Assembly (NCBI RefSeq): GCF_004116955.1
Contig: NZ_CP026362.1
Span: forward strand, 346,001-410,000
Reading direction: 5' to 3'
Origin: Bacillus vallismortis
Lineage (GTDB): Bacteria; Bacillota; Bacilli; Bacillales; Bacillaceae
DNA: 64,000 nt
The notes beneath the pieces were generated by a model, which worked only from the letters and a program-made list of their open reading frames with translations, did not search any database and was not told where the DNA came from. Below, in pieces: positions 23,579 to 31,700 of this stretch. Position numbers and translations under genes: made by a program. The stretch's first letter is position 1. Every line of letters starts with the position of its first letter.

Positions 23579-24978
23579 ATCATTTGATAGATAAGATCGG
23601 AGTTTCAGGCATTACACCTGAATTGATTGCAGACATCATCGAAGCGCATAAAAGCGATCATGATAGAATGAAAAACTTATATGACCGATACAAGGCAGAG
23701 GTTCAGGGCGTGCCGATCTTAACCAGAGAAGCCATTGAATATGAGGATTTCGAGACCGGCCATGTTAAGCGGATAGATCATAAGGTCAATAACAAGCTTA
23801 ATAACTCATTTGATTCAGACATTGTTGATACGAAGGTGGGCTATCTCTTCGGGCATCCGATCACTTATGAGTTTGACGATAAGCGAGAGACTGGCACTAC
23901 TTCGACCGGAAAGCAGATGATTGATGACTTCAACACTCTGAATAATATTGCTGACGAAGATAGTGAATGGGGAAAGATGGCTACCATTTGCGGTTATGGA
24001 GCTCGGCTGGCTTACATTGACCGATCCGGTAACGAACGAGTCAAAAATATTGAACCATGGGAAGCTGTTTTCCTCAGCGATGGGAATATTCATGAACCAG
24101 AATATGCGTTGCGTTATTACGAGACATATAACGGGCAGCAAAAAGCGGAATTTTATGATAGCAAAATGATTTATTATTTCAGTACGAAGGATAGTTCAGC
24201 TTTTACTTTAGACCACGAACAGCCCCATATGTTTGATGGCTGCCCTTTATTCGGGCTGGCAAACAATAAAGAGCTCAAAGGCGATGCCGAGAAGGTATTG
24301 TCTCTTATTGATGCCTACGACCGTACATTGTCAGACGCCTCAAATGAAATTGAGCAGTACAGACTGGCGTACTTGATCCTAAAAGGGCTGGGAGCCGATG
24401 AGGACACACTCCAGCAACTTAAAAAGACTGGAATTCTTGAGCTTTACGATGAAAAAGACGATGTGAGCTATCTGACAAAGGATATAAACGACGCGATTAT
24501 CGAAAACCATTTGAACCGTCTGGAAGAAAACATTCTCCGTTTTGCAAAGTCGGTCAATTTCTCTGATGAATCATTTGGCGGGAATGTTACTGGCGTTGCA
24601 ATGAAATTTAAATTGATGGCGCTTGAGAATAAATGCATCACGATGGAACGGAAAATGACTGCTGCCCTCCGTTATCAATACAAGTTGATCTTTTCGGCTT
24701 GGGCAACTAAAAATAAAGCCAAAGCAGAAGATTATTTGAAAGTATGGTTCGGATTCAAGCGTAACCTTCCAGCCAACGTTCTTGAAGAGGCACAGACAAC
24801 ATCGCAGCTTAAAGGATTAATCAGCGAAGAAACACGCCTTTCTCTCTTGTCCTTTGTCGATGATGTTCAGTATGAGCTTCATAAGATGAAAGAGGAGGAA
24901 GAGGAGTACAGGAACAGCATGCCACCGTTGACTGATATCGAAACAGATACGGGCGGTGATGAAGATGAACCAGAATGA
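23575..24978 (+). CDS. SPP1-type portal protein
   Basis: A 467-residue portal of the SPP1 gp6 family, forming the ring through which DNA enters the capsid. Recognisable stretches are VDTKVGYLFGHPITYEFDDK and NFSDESFGGNVTGVAMKFKL, the latter being the conserved stem/tunnel region. The acidic C-terminus overlaps the minor head gene. GTG at 23575 is chosen because it follows GGGGGG and overlaps the terminase stop. Confidence 0.93.
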   Translation: MNHLIDKIGVSGITPELIADIIEAHKSDHDRMKNLYDRYKAEVQGVPILTREAIEYEDFETGHVKRIDHKVNNKLNNSFDSDIVDTKVGYLFGHPITYEFDDKRETGTTSTGKQMIDDFNTLNNIADEDSEWGKMATICGYGARLAYIDRSGNERVKNIEPWEAVFLSDGNIHEPEYALRYYETYNGQQKAEFYDSKMIYYFSTKDSSAFTLDHEQPHMFDGCPLFGLANNKELKGDAEKVLSLIDAYDRTLSDASNEIEQYRLAYLILKGLGADEDTLQQLKKTGILELYDEKDDVSYLTKDINDAIIENHLNRLEENILRFAKSVNFSDESFGGNVTGVAMKFKLMALENKCITMERKMTAALRYQYKLIFSAWATKNKAKAEDYLKVWFGFKRNLPANVLEEAQTTSQLKGLISEETRLSLLSFVDDVQYELHKMKEEEEEYRNSMPPLTDIETDTGGDEDEPE

Positions 24979-25903
24979 TATTGATAAGTACCTGGATGAC
25001 ATGATCACTGAGGACGCGAAAAAGATTGATGTCATTTTTGCTCAACGGCTGAAAGAGATCAATCAACAAATCGCGGCTCTTTATGCGAAATACAGCAGAA
25101 ACGGTCAACTATCCATGGCTGATATGAATAAATACAACAGGTTCAAAAAAGAAATGGAGCGCATGACTGAGGAATCCAGTAAGGCATTCAAAACCATCCT
25201 CACGATCGTTGAGGTACTGGCTGCTAAACAGTTCCTTGAGAGTTACATGCGCTCTGCCTATTTGTACGAGATGGAAGCTGCGGTTGACTTAGGCTTCAGC
25301 ATTCCTACTGTCGAAGTAATCAAGCAGGCCATATTAAACCCAATAGCTGAACTGACTCTCTCAGCCTTATATAAGCGCCACAGGGATGACTATGTTCGGC
25401 AACTACAGATTTCAATTGCTCAAGGGATTCAAGCTGGTGAAGATTACTCCAAGATTGCCCGACGTATTGAGCAAACGACCGAATTTGCCCGCAGAAAGGC
25501 TCGTGACGTGGCAAGAACAGAGACTCATAGGGTACAAGTCTCGGCGAGGATGAAAAGCGCTGAGCAGGCTTCTAAAAAGAGCAAACTCGAAAAGATGTGG
25601 AATGCAACACTTGATCTGAAGACTCGTTCTGGTCACAGGAAGCTTGATGGCAAGACTGTTGAACGAAACGGGCTATTCAAATCAATATATGGCGGTGTCG
25701 GACCGGCTCCGGGGCACATGAATAATGCCAAGGATGATATTAACTGCCGATGTACGATTGCTTTCAAAGTAAACGGCGTACTGCCGGATACAAGAAGGGC
25801 TCGTAAGCGCGGCAATGGCGCTGGCGAGACTATCCCATACCAAACCTATGAAGAGTGGTACAAATCAATTGAGAAAAAAGGAGAGACAAAAAGTGAAAGA
25901 TAA
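24965..25903 (+). CDS. Minor head protein, Mu gpF/SPP1 gp7 type
   Basis: A 312-residue protein. The C-terminal half is the Mu-F domain (RDVARTETHRVQVSARMKSA, then GPAPGHMNNAKDDINCRCTI). SPP1 gp7 binds the portal and helps DNA ejection. The ATG at 24965 suits GGGCGG at 24951-24956 better than the codons at 24956 and 24959. Confidence 0.9.
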   Translation: MNQNDIDKYLDDMITEDAKKIDVIFAQRLKEINQQIAALYAKYSRNGQLSMADMNKYNRFKKEMERMTEESSKAFKTILTIVEVLAAKQFLESYMRSAYLYEMEAAVDLGFSIPTVEVIKQAILNPIAELTLSALYKRHRDDYVRQLQISIAQGIQAGEDYSKIARRIEQTTEFARRKARDVARTETHRVQVSARMKSAEQASKKSKLEKMWNATLDLKTRSGHRKLDGKTVERNGLFKSIYGGVGPAPGHMNNAKDDINCRCTIAFKVNGVLPDTRRARKRGNGAGETIPYQTYEEWYKSIEKKGETKSER

Positions 25904-26045
25904 TTTTTATTTGAGTGATGATGAAAACGAACGAATCAAGCGATTAATAGAAATGCAGGCCGTCGCTGCCCAGTTTGAAGATAACAAAGGATATGACGAA
26001 ATTTATTGTGAACTGAAACGATCACTTTTTGTATGTGAAAAATAA
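25893..26045 (+). CDS. Small protein between minor head and scaffold genes
   Basis: A 50-residue acidic protein starting VKDNFYLSDDENERIKRLIE. AAAGGAGAG precedes the GTG inside the end of the minor head gene. Function unknown. Confidence 0.7.
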   Translation: MKDNFYLSDDENERIKRLIEMQAVAAQFEDNKGYDEIYCELKRSLFVCEK

Positions 26046-26156
26046 CAGTCACCGAGCAGCGTTTTTTATTTTGTCCTGAGCATGACGTTAAAAGGCTTAT
26101 TTTTCATGCACTCATAACAGGCGCGCACTGTAGAGGGCAAAGGAGGAAGAAGTGTA

Positions 26157-26738
26157 ATGCCAACATTAGAAGAAGTGAAAAAATTTCTCGAAGAAAATAA
26201 AGAGAACGAAGAAGTAAAAGCATTTGTAGGAGAACTTTCGGCCGTATCAGCAGATAAGGTGGAAGGGTTCCTCGAAACAGACGAAGGGAAACGACTTATT
26301 CAGCCTCGGTTGGATTCCCATTTTACGAAAAGCCTTGATACATGGAAGGCGAACAACCTCGATGCTCTGGTTGATGCAAAGGTAAAAGAGCTTTATCCGG
26401 AAGAAACAGAGGAACAAAAGCGCATCAGGAAGCTGGAAAAAGAGCTTGAGGATCAAAAGACAGCAGCACAACGTGAAAAGCTTTTAAATAAAGCTGTCTC
26501 TTATGCTTCTGAAAAGCAACTGCCGGCAGATGTAGTGGAATTCTTTATCGGTGAGGATGAAGAATCAACGATGAAGAACCTCGGGGCGTTCGAAGAGAAG
26601 TACAACGCTGCACTTCAAAATGCGATTGAATCCAAGTTTCAAGAGAATGGCCGTGATGTTCAGTCCGGCAGCAATGAACCGACAAATCAAAGTTTAGATA
26701 TTAGCTCGCTTGCAGCTGAAGCAAGTATTAGAAAATAA
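26157..26738 (+). CDS. Capsid scaffolding protein (SPP1 gp11/DUF4355-like)
   Basis: A 193-residue charged, coiled-coil protein (EEQKRIRKLEKELEDQKTAA) placed directly before the capsid gene. DUF4355-like scaffolds have this length and pattern. It should guide procapsid assembly and then leave. AGGAGG precedes the ATG. Confidence 0.87.
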   Translation: MPTLEEVKKFLEENKENEEVKAFVGELSAVSADKVEGFLETDEGKRLIQPRLDSHFTKSLDTWKANNLDALVDAKVKELYPEETEEQKRIRKLEKELEDQKTAAQREKLLNKAVSYASEKQLPADVVEFFIGEDEESTMKNLGAFEEKYNAALQNAIESKFQENGRDVQSGSNEPTNQSLDISSLAAEASIRK

Positions 26739-26752
26739 GGAGGGCTATCTTT

Positions 26753-27670
26753 ATGCCAACATTTGATCCAAACAATGCGTTGATGCAAGACGCAGTAAAC
26801 GGGAAGGTCCCAACTGAACAAGGTACTCTAGTTTTAAAAGAGTTTATGACTCAATCTGCTGTTACAAAACTCGCAAAATATGAAGAAATGACTAAGCCGG
26901 AGAAAGAATTCACGTACTTGGCTTCTGGGCCAGGGGCTTACTGGGTTGGAGAAGGCGAGAGAATCAAAACTTCTAAGGCACAATGGTTAACAGCAAAAAT
27001 GATTTCGAAGAAATTGGGTGTTATCATCCCTGTTTCTAAAGAATTTTTACGTTACACCATCGCTGATTTCTTCACACAAATGCGTCCGGCTATTGCTGAA
27101 GCCTTTGCGATTAAATTCGATCAGGCTGCGTTATTCGGTGTCGATTCACCATTTGGTCAAGGTGTTTCTGTATTTGAAAAAATCAAGGAATCTGGTAACA
27201 CTATTGCATTAAACTCACTTGGCAACCTATATGACGAGCTTAATGGGGTAATGGCGTTAGTCGAAGATGCTGATAAGGATGTGAACGGCTTTACAACAAC
27301 ACGCCGATTCCGTCAAAAACTTCGCGGTACTAAGGATGGTAACGGGCTTCCGATCTTCAACGATGCAACTGGCGGCGCAACTCAACAGGCTCTTGGTCTT
27401 CCGATCGGCTATGTTGATTCTAAGTCATGGGATTACGAAAAAGCAGCATTACTTGCGGCTGACTGGAATTACACACGTTACGGTATCCCTCAAGGTATGG
27501 AATACAAAATCTCTGAGGATGCAACATTGACAACAATTGTTGATGCTGATGGCAACCCAATCAACTTGTATGAGCGTGACATGGTTGCTCTTCGTGTGAC
27601 TCAGCAAGTCGGTTTCATGACATTGACTGATGATGCGTTTGCAGCTATTACTCCAGCAACGGGGGCGTAA
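26753..27670 (+). CDS. Major capsid protein, HK97 fold
   Basis: A 305-residue protein with N-terminal arm (GTLVLKEFMTQSAVTKLAKY) and HK97-family core (GEGERIKTSKAQWLTAKMIS, KLGVIIPVSKEFLRYTI, AFAIKFDQAALFG). No long prohead delta domain is present, consistent with a separate scaffold protein. AAGGAGG lies 13 bases before the ATG. Confidence 0.95.
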   Translation: MPTFDPNNALMQDAVNGKVPTEQGTLVLKEFMTQSAVTKLAKYEEMTKPEKEFTYLASGPGAYWVGEGERIKTSKAQWLTAKMISKKLGVIIPVSKEFLRYTIADFFTQMRPAIAEAFAIKFDQAALFGVDSPFGQGVSVFEKIKESGNTIALNSLGNLYDELNGVMALVEDADKDVNGFTTTRRFRQKLRGTKDGNGLPIFNDATGGATQQALGLPIGYVDSKSWDYEKAALLAADWNYTRYGIPQGMEYKISEDATLTTIVDADGNPINLYERDMVALRVTQQVGFMTLTDDAFAAITPATGA

Positions 27671-27674
27671 GCTT

Positions 27675-28010
27675 ATGGGATACACATCTAAAAACTATAA
27701 GACTAATAACGGCGACAAATTGGTGATCGGCGGCGAATTAGAGATCAAATCAGGCGCAAAAGTGACCGGCTTGCCCGGCTCAACGCCTGCTTCTAAAAGC
27801 ATCACTTCTGAAATGATTGGCGACGGAGAAGTGAAAAACATCAATATTGGTGACGGCTCTGTACAAAGTCGAAACATCGGAACTGGCAGTGTACAAAATG
27901 TCAATATCGGTGCGAAGGCTGTTACGTTAGCCAAGCTTGGTGATGATGTAACTGCCAAACTCACTGATATTGAAAACCGCCTGAAAGCACTGGAAGGAGG
28001 AAGCGCTTGA
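27675..28010 (+). CDS. Head fibre protein (phi29 gp8.5-like)
   Basis: A 111-residue protein with tandem beta repeats (GDGEVKNINIGDGSVQSRNI, then GTGSVQNVNIGAKAV) ending in a short coiled coil (DIENRLKALEGG). This is the layout of the phi29 head-fibre family: capsid-anchored trimers that decorate the head. It directly follows the capsid gene with four bases between. The match is by pattern, so moderate confidence. Confidence 0.75.
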   Translation: MGYTSKNYKTNNGDKLVIGGELEIKSGAKVTGLPGSTPASKSITSEMIGDGEVKNINIGDGSVQSRNIGTGSVQNVNIGAKAVTLAKLGDDVTAKLTDIENRLKALEGGSA

Positions 28011-28011
28011 T

Positions 28012-28263
28012 ATGAAAGCATCTAACGGTTCCAAAACAATTGAATGCACTGAAAAGGCTTTTGAGGTGGTTTACTCACATATTGGGTTTAAGAGAGTGGA
28101 TGAGGTCAAGAAGCAAGCTGCCGATCTTCTTGATATGACAGAGGCCCAGCTGCAGAAGGTAAACAAAGATGAGATTATTGCTTTCCTGAAAGAGAATGAA
28201 TACGAGTTTGATCCAAAAGCGCCTAAAGATGAACTGATCAGGATTGTCTTGGGTGAAGAGTAG
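28012..28263 (+). CDS. Small head-region protein
   Basis: An 83-residue helical protein (KASNGSKTIECTEKAFEVVY at the start). It resembles the Rho-N/SAP-like small helical proteins found between capsid and connector genes in SPP1-like phages. Specific role unknown. Confidence 0.7.
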   Translation: MKASNGSKTIECTEKAFEVVYSHIGFKRVDEVKKQAADLLDMTEAQLQKVNKDEIIAFLKENEYEFDPKAPKDELIRIVLGEE

Positions 28264-28271
28264 GTGATTCA

Positions 28272-28571
28272 GTGGACATCGCACAAGTAAAGCGAATGAC
28301 AGGGATTAAGACAGATAGGCATGACGAATATTTGTCTGAAATAGTCCCTATTTTGATTGAATTTGCCAGTGACTTTTGCAGTAACACTTTCGATCCGGAG
28401 GCTTTGCCAGCTGGCGTGAAGCTTTTTGTTGCGAAGGCTGCAGAATATAACATGACTCCTTCTGGACTCTCGGGAAGAAGCATGGGGGATGTGTCGTATT
28501 CGTACAATACAGAATTTCCTCGGTACATCACAAAGCACCTTACGCCATATCGAAGGCTGAGAGTTAAATGA
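28272..28571 (+). CDS. Head-tail connector (SPP1 gp15/HK97 gp6 type)
   Basis: A 99-residue protein (DIAQVKRMTGIKTDRHDEYL, then FCSNTFDPEALPAGVKLFVA) with the helical layout of adaptor proteins that bind the portal. GTG start with AGGTGA upstream. It overlaps the stopper gene by four bases. Confidence 0.85.
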   Translation: MDIAQVKRMTGIKTDRHDEYLSEIVPILIEFASDFCSNTFDPEALPAGVKLFVAKAAEYNMTPSGLSGRSMGDVSYSYNTEFPRYITKHLTPYRRLRVK

Positions 28572-28912
28572 TTTATGAGGAATTCCCCCACGAAATCACG
28601 TTTCAGCGGATGGGTAAGGTGCCGGACGGTGGCGGTGGTTATGAAGAAGGTTACGTTGACTACATCACAACAGAAGCTTTAGTCAGTGGCGTCAGTTCAC
28701 GGGAGTTTTATCAGGCTCAGCAGCTGCAAAACCCGATAGAATGCAACGTGTATTTTCCTTATCGGACTGATATCGAGAAGACAATGAGGATCATTTACGA
28801 AAATAATATTCTCATTCTCAAATCAGAGCCAATTGATCAAGGCGGCATGCATGAAGTCTTGAATTTGAAATGCCAGGTATCGGGGGTGCTTGAGTCTGAT
28901 GGCAAGGGTTAG
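28568..28912 (+). CDS. Head-closure (stopper) protein, SPP1 gp16 type
   Basis: A 114-residue beta-rich protein (HEITFQRMGKVPDGGGGYEE) of the head-closure family, which seals the filled capsid and receives the tail. Position between adaptor and tail-completion genes fits. ATGA overlap with the gene before. Confidence 0.87.
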   Translation: MIYEEFPHEITFQRMGKVPDGGGGYEEGYVDYITTEALVSGVSSREFYQAQQLQNPIECNVYFPYRTDIEKTMRIIYENNILILKSEPIDQGGMHEVLNLKCQVSGVLESDGKG

Positions 28913-29315
28913 CGGCAGATGGGTCAGGCAAATGCGCAGAGCAACTGAAGAGTTCAGGAACAATGTGATTGAAGAAGCTAAACGTATTGTAACTGACACG
29001 GCCGAGCTGATCTACAGCAACGCTGTTTTAAATGCTCCAACGGCCATGATCGACGGCGGAAACTTGAAAAATTCAATAGAAATCGATTATCGTGACGGCG
29101 GCTTAACGGCCGTTATTTCTGTTGGTGCTGATTATGCAATCTATGTCGAATACGGTACCGGAATCTATGCGGAGGACGGGGGCGGCCGGCAGACTCCTTG
29201 GGTCTATTACGACACCAAGCTTAACCAATGGGTTATGACACGAGGCATGCGGGCCCAGCCGTTCTGGAATCCGTCTATTGAGGAAGGTATGAGGTATTTC
29301 GCCAGTCAAATGTGA
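28899..29315 (+). CDS. Tail-completion protein, HK97 gp10 type
   Basis: A 138-residue protein with the HK97-gp10-like pattern (NLKNSIEIDYRDGGLTAVIS, then DYAIYVEYGTGIYA and the PFWNPSIEEG end). ATG at 28899 overlaps the stopper gene and follows GGGGGTG. Confidence 0.88.
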   Translation: MARVSGRWVRQMRRATEEFRNNVIEEAKRIVTDTAELIYSNAVLNAPTAMIDGGNLKNSIEIDYRDGGLTAVISVGADYAIYVEYGTGIYAEDGGGRQTPWVYYDTKLNQWVMTRGMRAQPFWNPSIEEGMRYFASQM

Positions 29316-29333
29316 TAGAAAGGGGCTGTCATT

Positions 29334-29732
29334 ATGCGGTCAGCCATGTGGCCGTTGCAGACGGCTATATTTCAAAGGCTATCAACTGATGAAGAGCTGA
29401 ATGCACGCGTCACTGGTGTGCTTGATGCAGTCTCGAAAGATCAGAAAAAGCCATATGTAACAACGGGAGATGATGACGTTTCGCCATTTGAAACAAAAAC
29501 GTCTAAAGGTGAAATCATCAATGTTGTTCTCCATTGCTGGAGCGATTACAACGGCAAAAAAGAAGCGATGCAGATCCTTGATTTGATGCTGCAAGCAATA
29601 ACGAGAGAGCCCCTAGAAATAGAGGGCTTTTCTTTATGCCGTTCTGAGATGCGCGGCATGCAGGTGATCACCGATATCGACGGATACACCAGACACGGCA
29701 TTCTCAGGATGCGATACACAATAAACAATTGA
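29334..29732 (+). CDS. Tail terminator/joining protein (DUF3168, SPP1 gp17 type)
   Basis: A 132-residue protein (MRSAMWPLQTAIFQRLSTDE, then VVLHCWSDYNGKKEAMQILD and RYTINN at the end) with the DUF3168 layout. It should cap the tail tube at the head-proximal end. It lies right before the tube gene. Confidence 0.87.
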   Translation: MRSAMWPLQTAIFQRLSTDEELNARVTGVLDAVSKDQKKPYVTTGDDDVSPFETKTSKGEIINVVLHCWSDYNGKKEAMQILDLMLQAITREPLEIEGFSLCRSEMRGMQVITDIDGYTRHGILRMRYTINN

Positions 29733-29745
29733 GAGGATGGAGGAA

Positions 29746-30258
29746 ATGGCAGAATTATTGAATGGTAAAGATGAGATTTATTTCGTTCAGCCAATGGATG
29801 CACAAGGGACAGACGGACTGTTCATTGCCTTCCAAACAGAAGGTTCACATACAAAAGAACAGGACACGCTGGATGAATCCACAAAATCAGGCCGTATTGT
29901 TGGTTACGGAACAAAAAATGAAAACTTCGAGCTCACTTATTATGCTGCTGTTTCAGACCCGGGACAGGAAGCAATTGAGACAGCTTACGACAACGAACAG
30001 GCTATCAAAGTATGGAAGGCCAATAAAAATAAAAATGCAAACGGGAAGCACAATGCAGTTTATGGCCATGCCATTATTGAGAGTTTAGAGGTTAGTCAAC
30101 CACAGGATGGCTTCGTTGAAACATCAGTGACATTACCGGTACTGGGCAAAACTTTTAAAGGCGAGCTTGATCCACTACCCGATGAAGTTCTTGCGGCAAT
30201 TGAGTCTTCAGCTGGTGCAACGAAATTTGAGCAGTTTGGCGGCACGACTACACCCTAA
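29746..30258 (+). CDS. Major tail tube protein, short form
   Basis: A 170-residue tube subunit (MAELLNGKDEIYFVQPMDAQ, ending QFGGTTTP) that stacks into the tail tube. ATG at 29746 is read from the GGAGG just before it; 29737 is possible. The stop is in the context CCC TAA (30253-30258). In SPP1 the tube gene 17.1 ends in the same way, and a fraction of ribosomes shift +1 at CCC to make gp17.1*, which carries an extra FN3 domain. Here the shifted frame is open for 85 further codons (next entry). Confidence 0.92.
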   Translation: MAELLNGKDEIYFVQPMDAQGTDGLFIAFQTEGSHTKEQDTLDESTKSGRIVGYGTKNENFELTYYAAVSDPGQEAIETAYDNEQAIKVWKANKNKNANGKHNAVYGHAIIESLEVSQPQDGFVETSVTLPVLGKTFKGELDPLPDEVLAAIESSAGATKFEQFGGTTTP

Positions 30259-30514
30259 TGCGCCCCAAAATCTATCGTTCACGGCTACTACTGACAGCGT
30301 GACTGTGAATTGGGATGCGGTAGATGGGGCAACGTCATACAAAGTGTACAGAGGGGCAGAAAAGAATCTTGATGCTACTGTCACAGGCACATCCCACACA
30401 CTGACAGGCATTGCGGCAGATACCCAGCTGACGGTCAACGTCTCAGCGGTTAATGATGCTGGGGAATCACCGATGACCGAGATTATTACGAGAACTCAAG
30501 CAACTGCGCCCTGA
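30257..30514 (+). CDS. First FN3-like tail-tube extension, reached by +1 shift at CCCTAA
   Basis: From the CCC at 30253-30255, skipping T30256 gives AAT GCG CCC and so on, an open frame of 85 codons. The protein (NAPQNLSFTATTDSVTVNWD, then GATSYKVYRG and VSAVNDAGES) is a complete fibronectin-III/Ig-like domain. No independent start or ribosome site is evident. The 255-residue long tube protein should be a minority product decorating the tail surface, as in SPP1. The segment itself ends in CCC TGA (30509-30514), a second possible shift site. Confidence 0.85.
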   Translation, partial: NAPQNLSFTATTDSVTVNWDAVDGATSYKVYRGAEKNLDATVTGTSHTLTGIAADTQLTVNVSAVNDAGESPMTEIITRTQATAP

Positions 30515-30773
30515 TACACCCCGTAACATAACCAAGACAAGCGTCACTTCAAATCAAGTGGGATTCAAGTGGGACGCGGTAAAAGGGGCGACCTCGTACA
30601 ACATTTACAGATACTACGCAAAGATAGCAACTGTCACGACAAACTCATATCTCTCCAATCCGACTCTTAAACCCGATAGCTCATACATTTTCAATGTATC
30701 CGCGGTAAATGCCTCCTGGGAATCGGCTTGGTCAGAGAAATTCACGATTCGCACAAATAAAGAAGAAGCATAG
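30513..30773 (+). CDS. Second FN3-like tail-tube extension, reached by a second +1 shift at CCCTGA
   Basis: Skipping T30512 after CCC gives GAT ACA CCC and an open frame of 86 codons to TAG at 30773. It encodes another FN3-like domain (GFKWDAVKGATSYNIYR, then SSYIFNVSAVNASWESAW). The two junctions are similar in sequence (ACACCCTAATGCGCCCC and GCGCCCTGATACACCCC), so domain and shift signal appear to have been duplicated as a unit. The product would be about 341 residues with two surface domains. No start codon with a ribosome site precedes it, so double shifting is the simplest way to make it; decay of a duplicated domain is the alternative. Confidence 0.7.
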   Translation, partial: DTPRNITKTSVTSNQVGFKWDAVKGATSYNIYRYYAKIATVTTNSYLSNPTLKPDSSYIFNVSAVNASWESAWSEKFTIRTNKEEA

Positions 30774-30801
30774 GAGCCCGGCTGTTGCCAGGGCTCTTTT
30801 T
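30774..30801 (+). terminator. Terminator inside the late operon after the tube gene
   Basis: GAGCCC (30774-30779) pairs with GGGCTC (30791-30796), and the inner GGC/GCC pairs extend the stem. Five T follow. It lies directly after the last FN3 stop and before the chaperone gene. Confidence 0.85.
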
Positions 30802-30827
30802 AATATGAAATTTTGGAGGTTTTATAT

Positions 30828-31340
30828 ATGACTCACTTAACAATCGACGGAAAAGATTATGCTGCACGCTGTGATTTTGCATTCGATAGAACAGCAAATG
30901 AGAAATATGCGAAAGAAGATAAAAACGGTGATAAATCAGGCGGAACTTTAACGATTTACAACAGTTTACTGAATGATGATGCTGTTTACCTTTCTGCATT
31001 TTGGGATTGCGCACTTGCTCACTTGAAAAAAGGAAAGCCATCTGTTGAACAGATTGAAGATGCTATCGCCAAGATCATTGAAGAAGATGAAACTGGCAAC
31101 GCCGTTGATGAGATGGTGAAAGAAGCTTTTAACACACTGGATTCAGCGGGTTTTTTCAAAGGAAAGATCCGTCAGCAATGGAAGATGATGAGCAAGTTGG
31201 CGAAACCGAAAAAGGCCAGCCCGAACGAGACTCCGGAAATGGAAGCGAAGCGTCTGGAGGAAGACGAAATGAACAAGGACATGCTGGAGACGATGGAAGA
31301 AGCGTACAAAGAGAAGACGGGATCGACTATCTCCAAGTAA
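30828..31340 (+). CDS. Tail assembly chaperone, short form
   Basis: A 170-residue protein (MTHLTIDGKDYAARCDFAFD) of the Gram-positive tail-chaperone group (SPP1 gp17.5 position, between tube and tape measure). GGAGG lies nine bases before the ATG. A second frame overlaps its last 160 bases and continues to 31696, the usual arrangement for a frameshifted long form. Confidence 0.85.
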   Translation: MTHLTIDGKDYAARCDFAFDRTANEKYAKEDKNGDKSGGTLTIYNSLLNDDAVYLSAFWDCALAHLKKGKPSVEQIEDAIAKIIEEDETGNAVDEMVKEAFNTLDSAGFFKGKIRQQWKMMSKLAKPKKASPNETPEMEAKRLEEDEMNKDMLETMEEAYKEKTGSTISK

Positions 31341-31696
31341 TTGAAAATGCAGCTCGTTGGATGGGTGTCTATGACAACGATGTCATTATGTCATGGACTC
31401 CAAACGAGTATAAACGAAAGCTAAAAGCAGCCAAACTCCGTGAAATTGACGAGATGGAAAAGTTGGCGAGAAATGCTATGTTTCATCGCTATGCACTAAA
31501 CGAAAAGAGACCAAAAGAGTCAAAGATGTTTGACGCCAGAAAAGCGCGCAGAGAGCTTGAGCGTTCTCTGACAAGCGAGGAAAACAAATGGCGTGAAACA
31601 GACATAAACAAGCTTGGTCCGAGAGCCAAAGGCGTGCAGATGTTAAATGACGCTGTGCGATCTTATTTCGGAAAACAATCCAAAGAAAAGGGGTGA
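31214..31696 (+). CDS. Tail chaperone extension, predicted -1 frameshift product
   Basis: This frame lies -1 relative to the chaperone and is open across the overlap and on to 31696. A candidate slip heptamer G AAA AAG occurs at 31208-31214 in the chaperone frame. Shifting there would append about 160 residues, including the helical part DYLQVIENAARWMGVYDNDV and a basic C-terminus. The fused protein should recruit tape measure to tube subunits. No ribosome site suggests independent translation. The heptamer is not a perfect X-XXY-YYZ site, so the exact slip point is uncertain. Confidence 0.7.
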   Translation, partial: GQPERDSGNGSEASGGRRNEQGHAGDDGRSVQREDGIDYLQVIENAARWMGVYDNDVIMSWTPNEYKRKLKAAKLREIDEMEKLARNAMFHRYALNEKRPKESKMFDARKARRELERSLTSEENKWRETDINKLGPRAKGVQMLNDAVRSYFGKQSKEKG

Positions 31697-31700
31697 GGGC

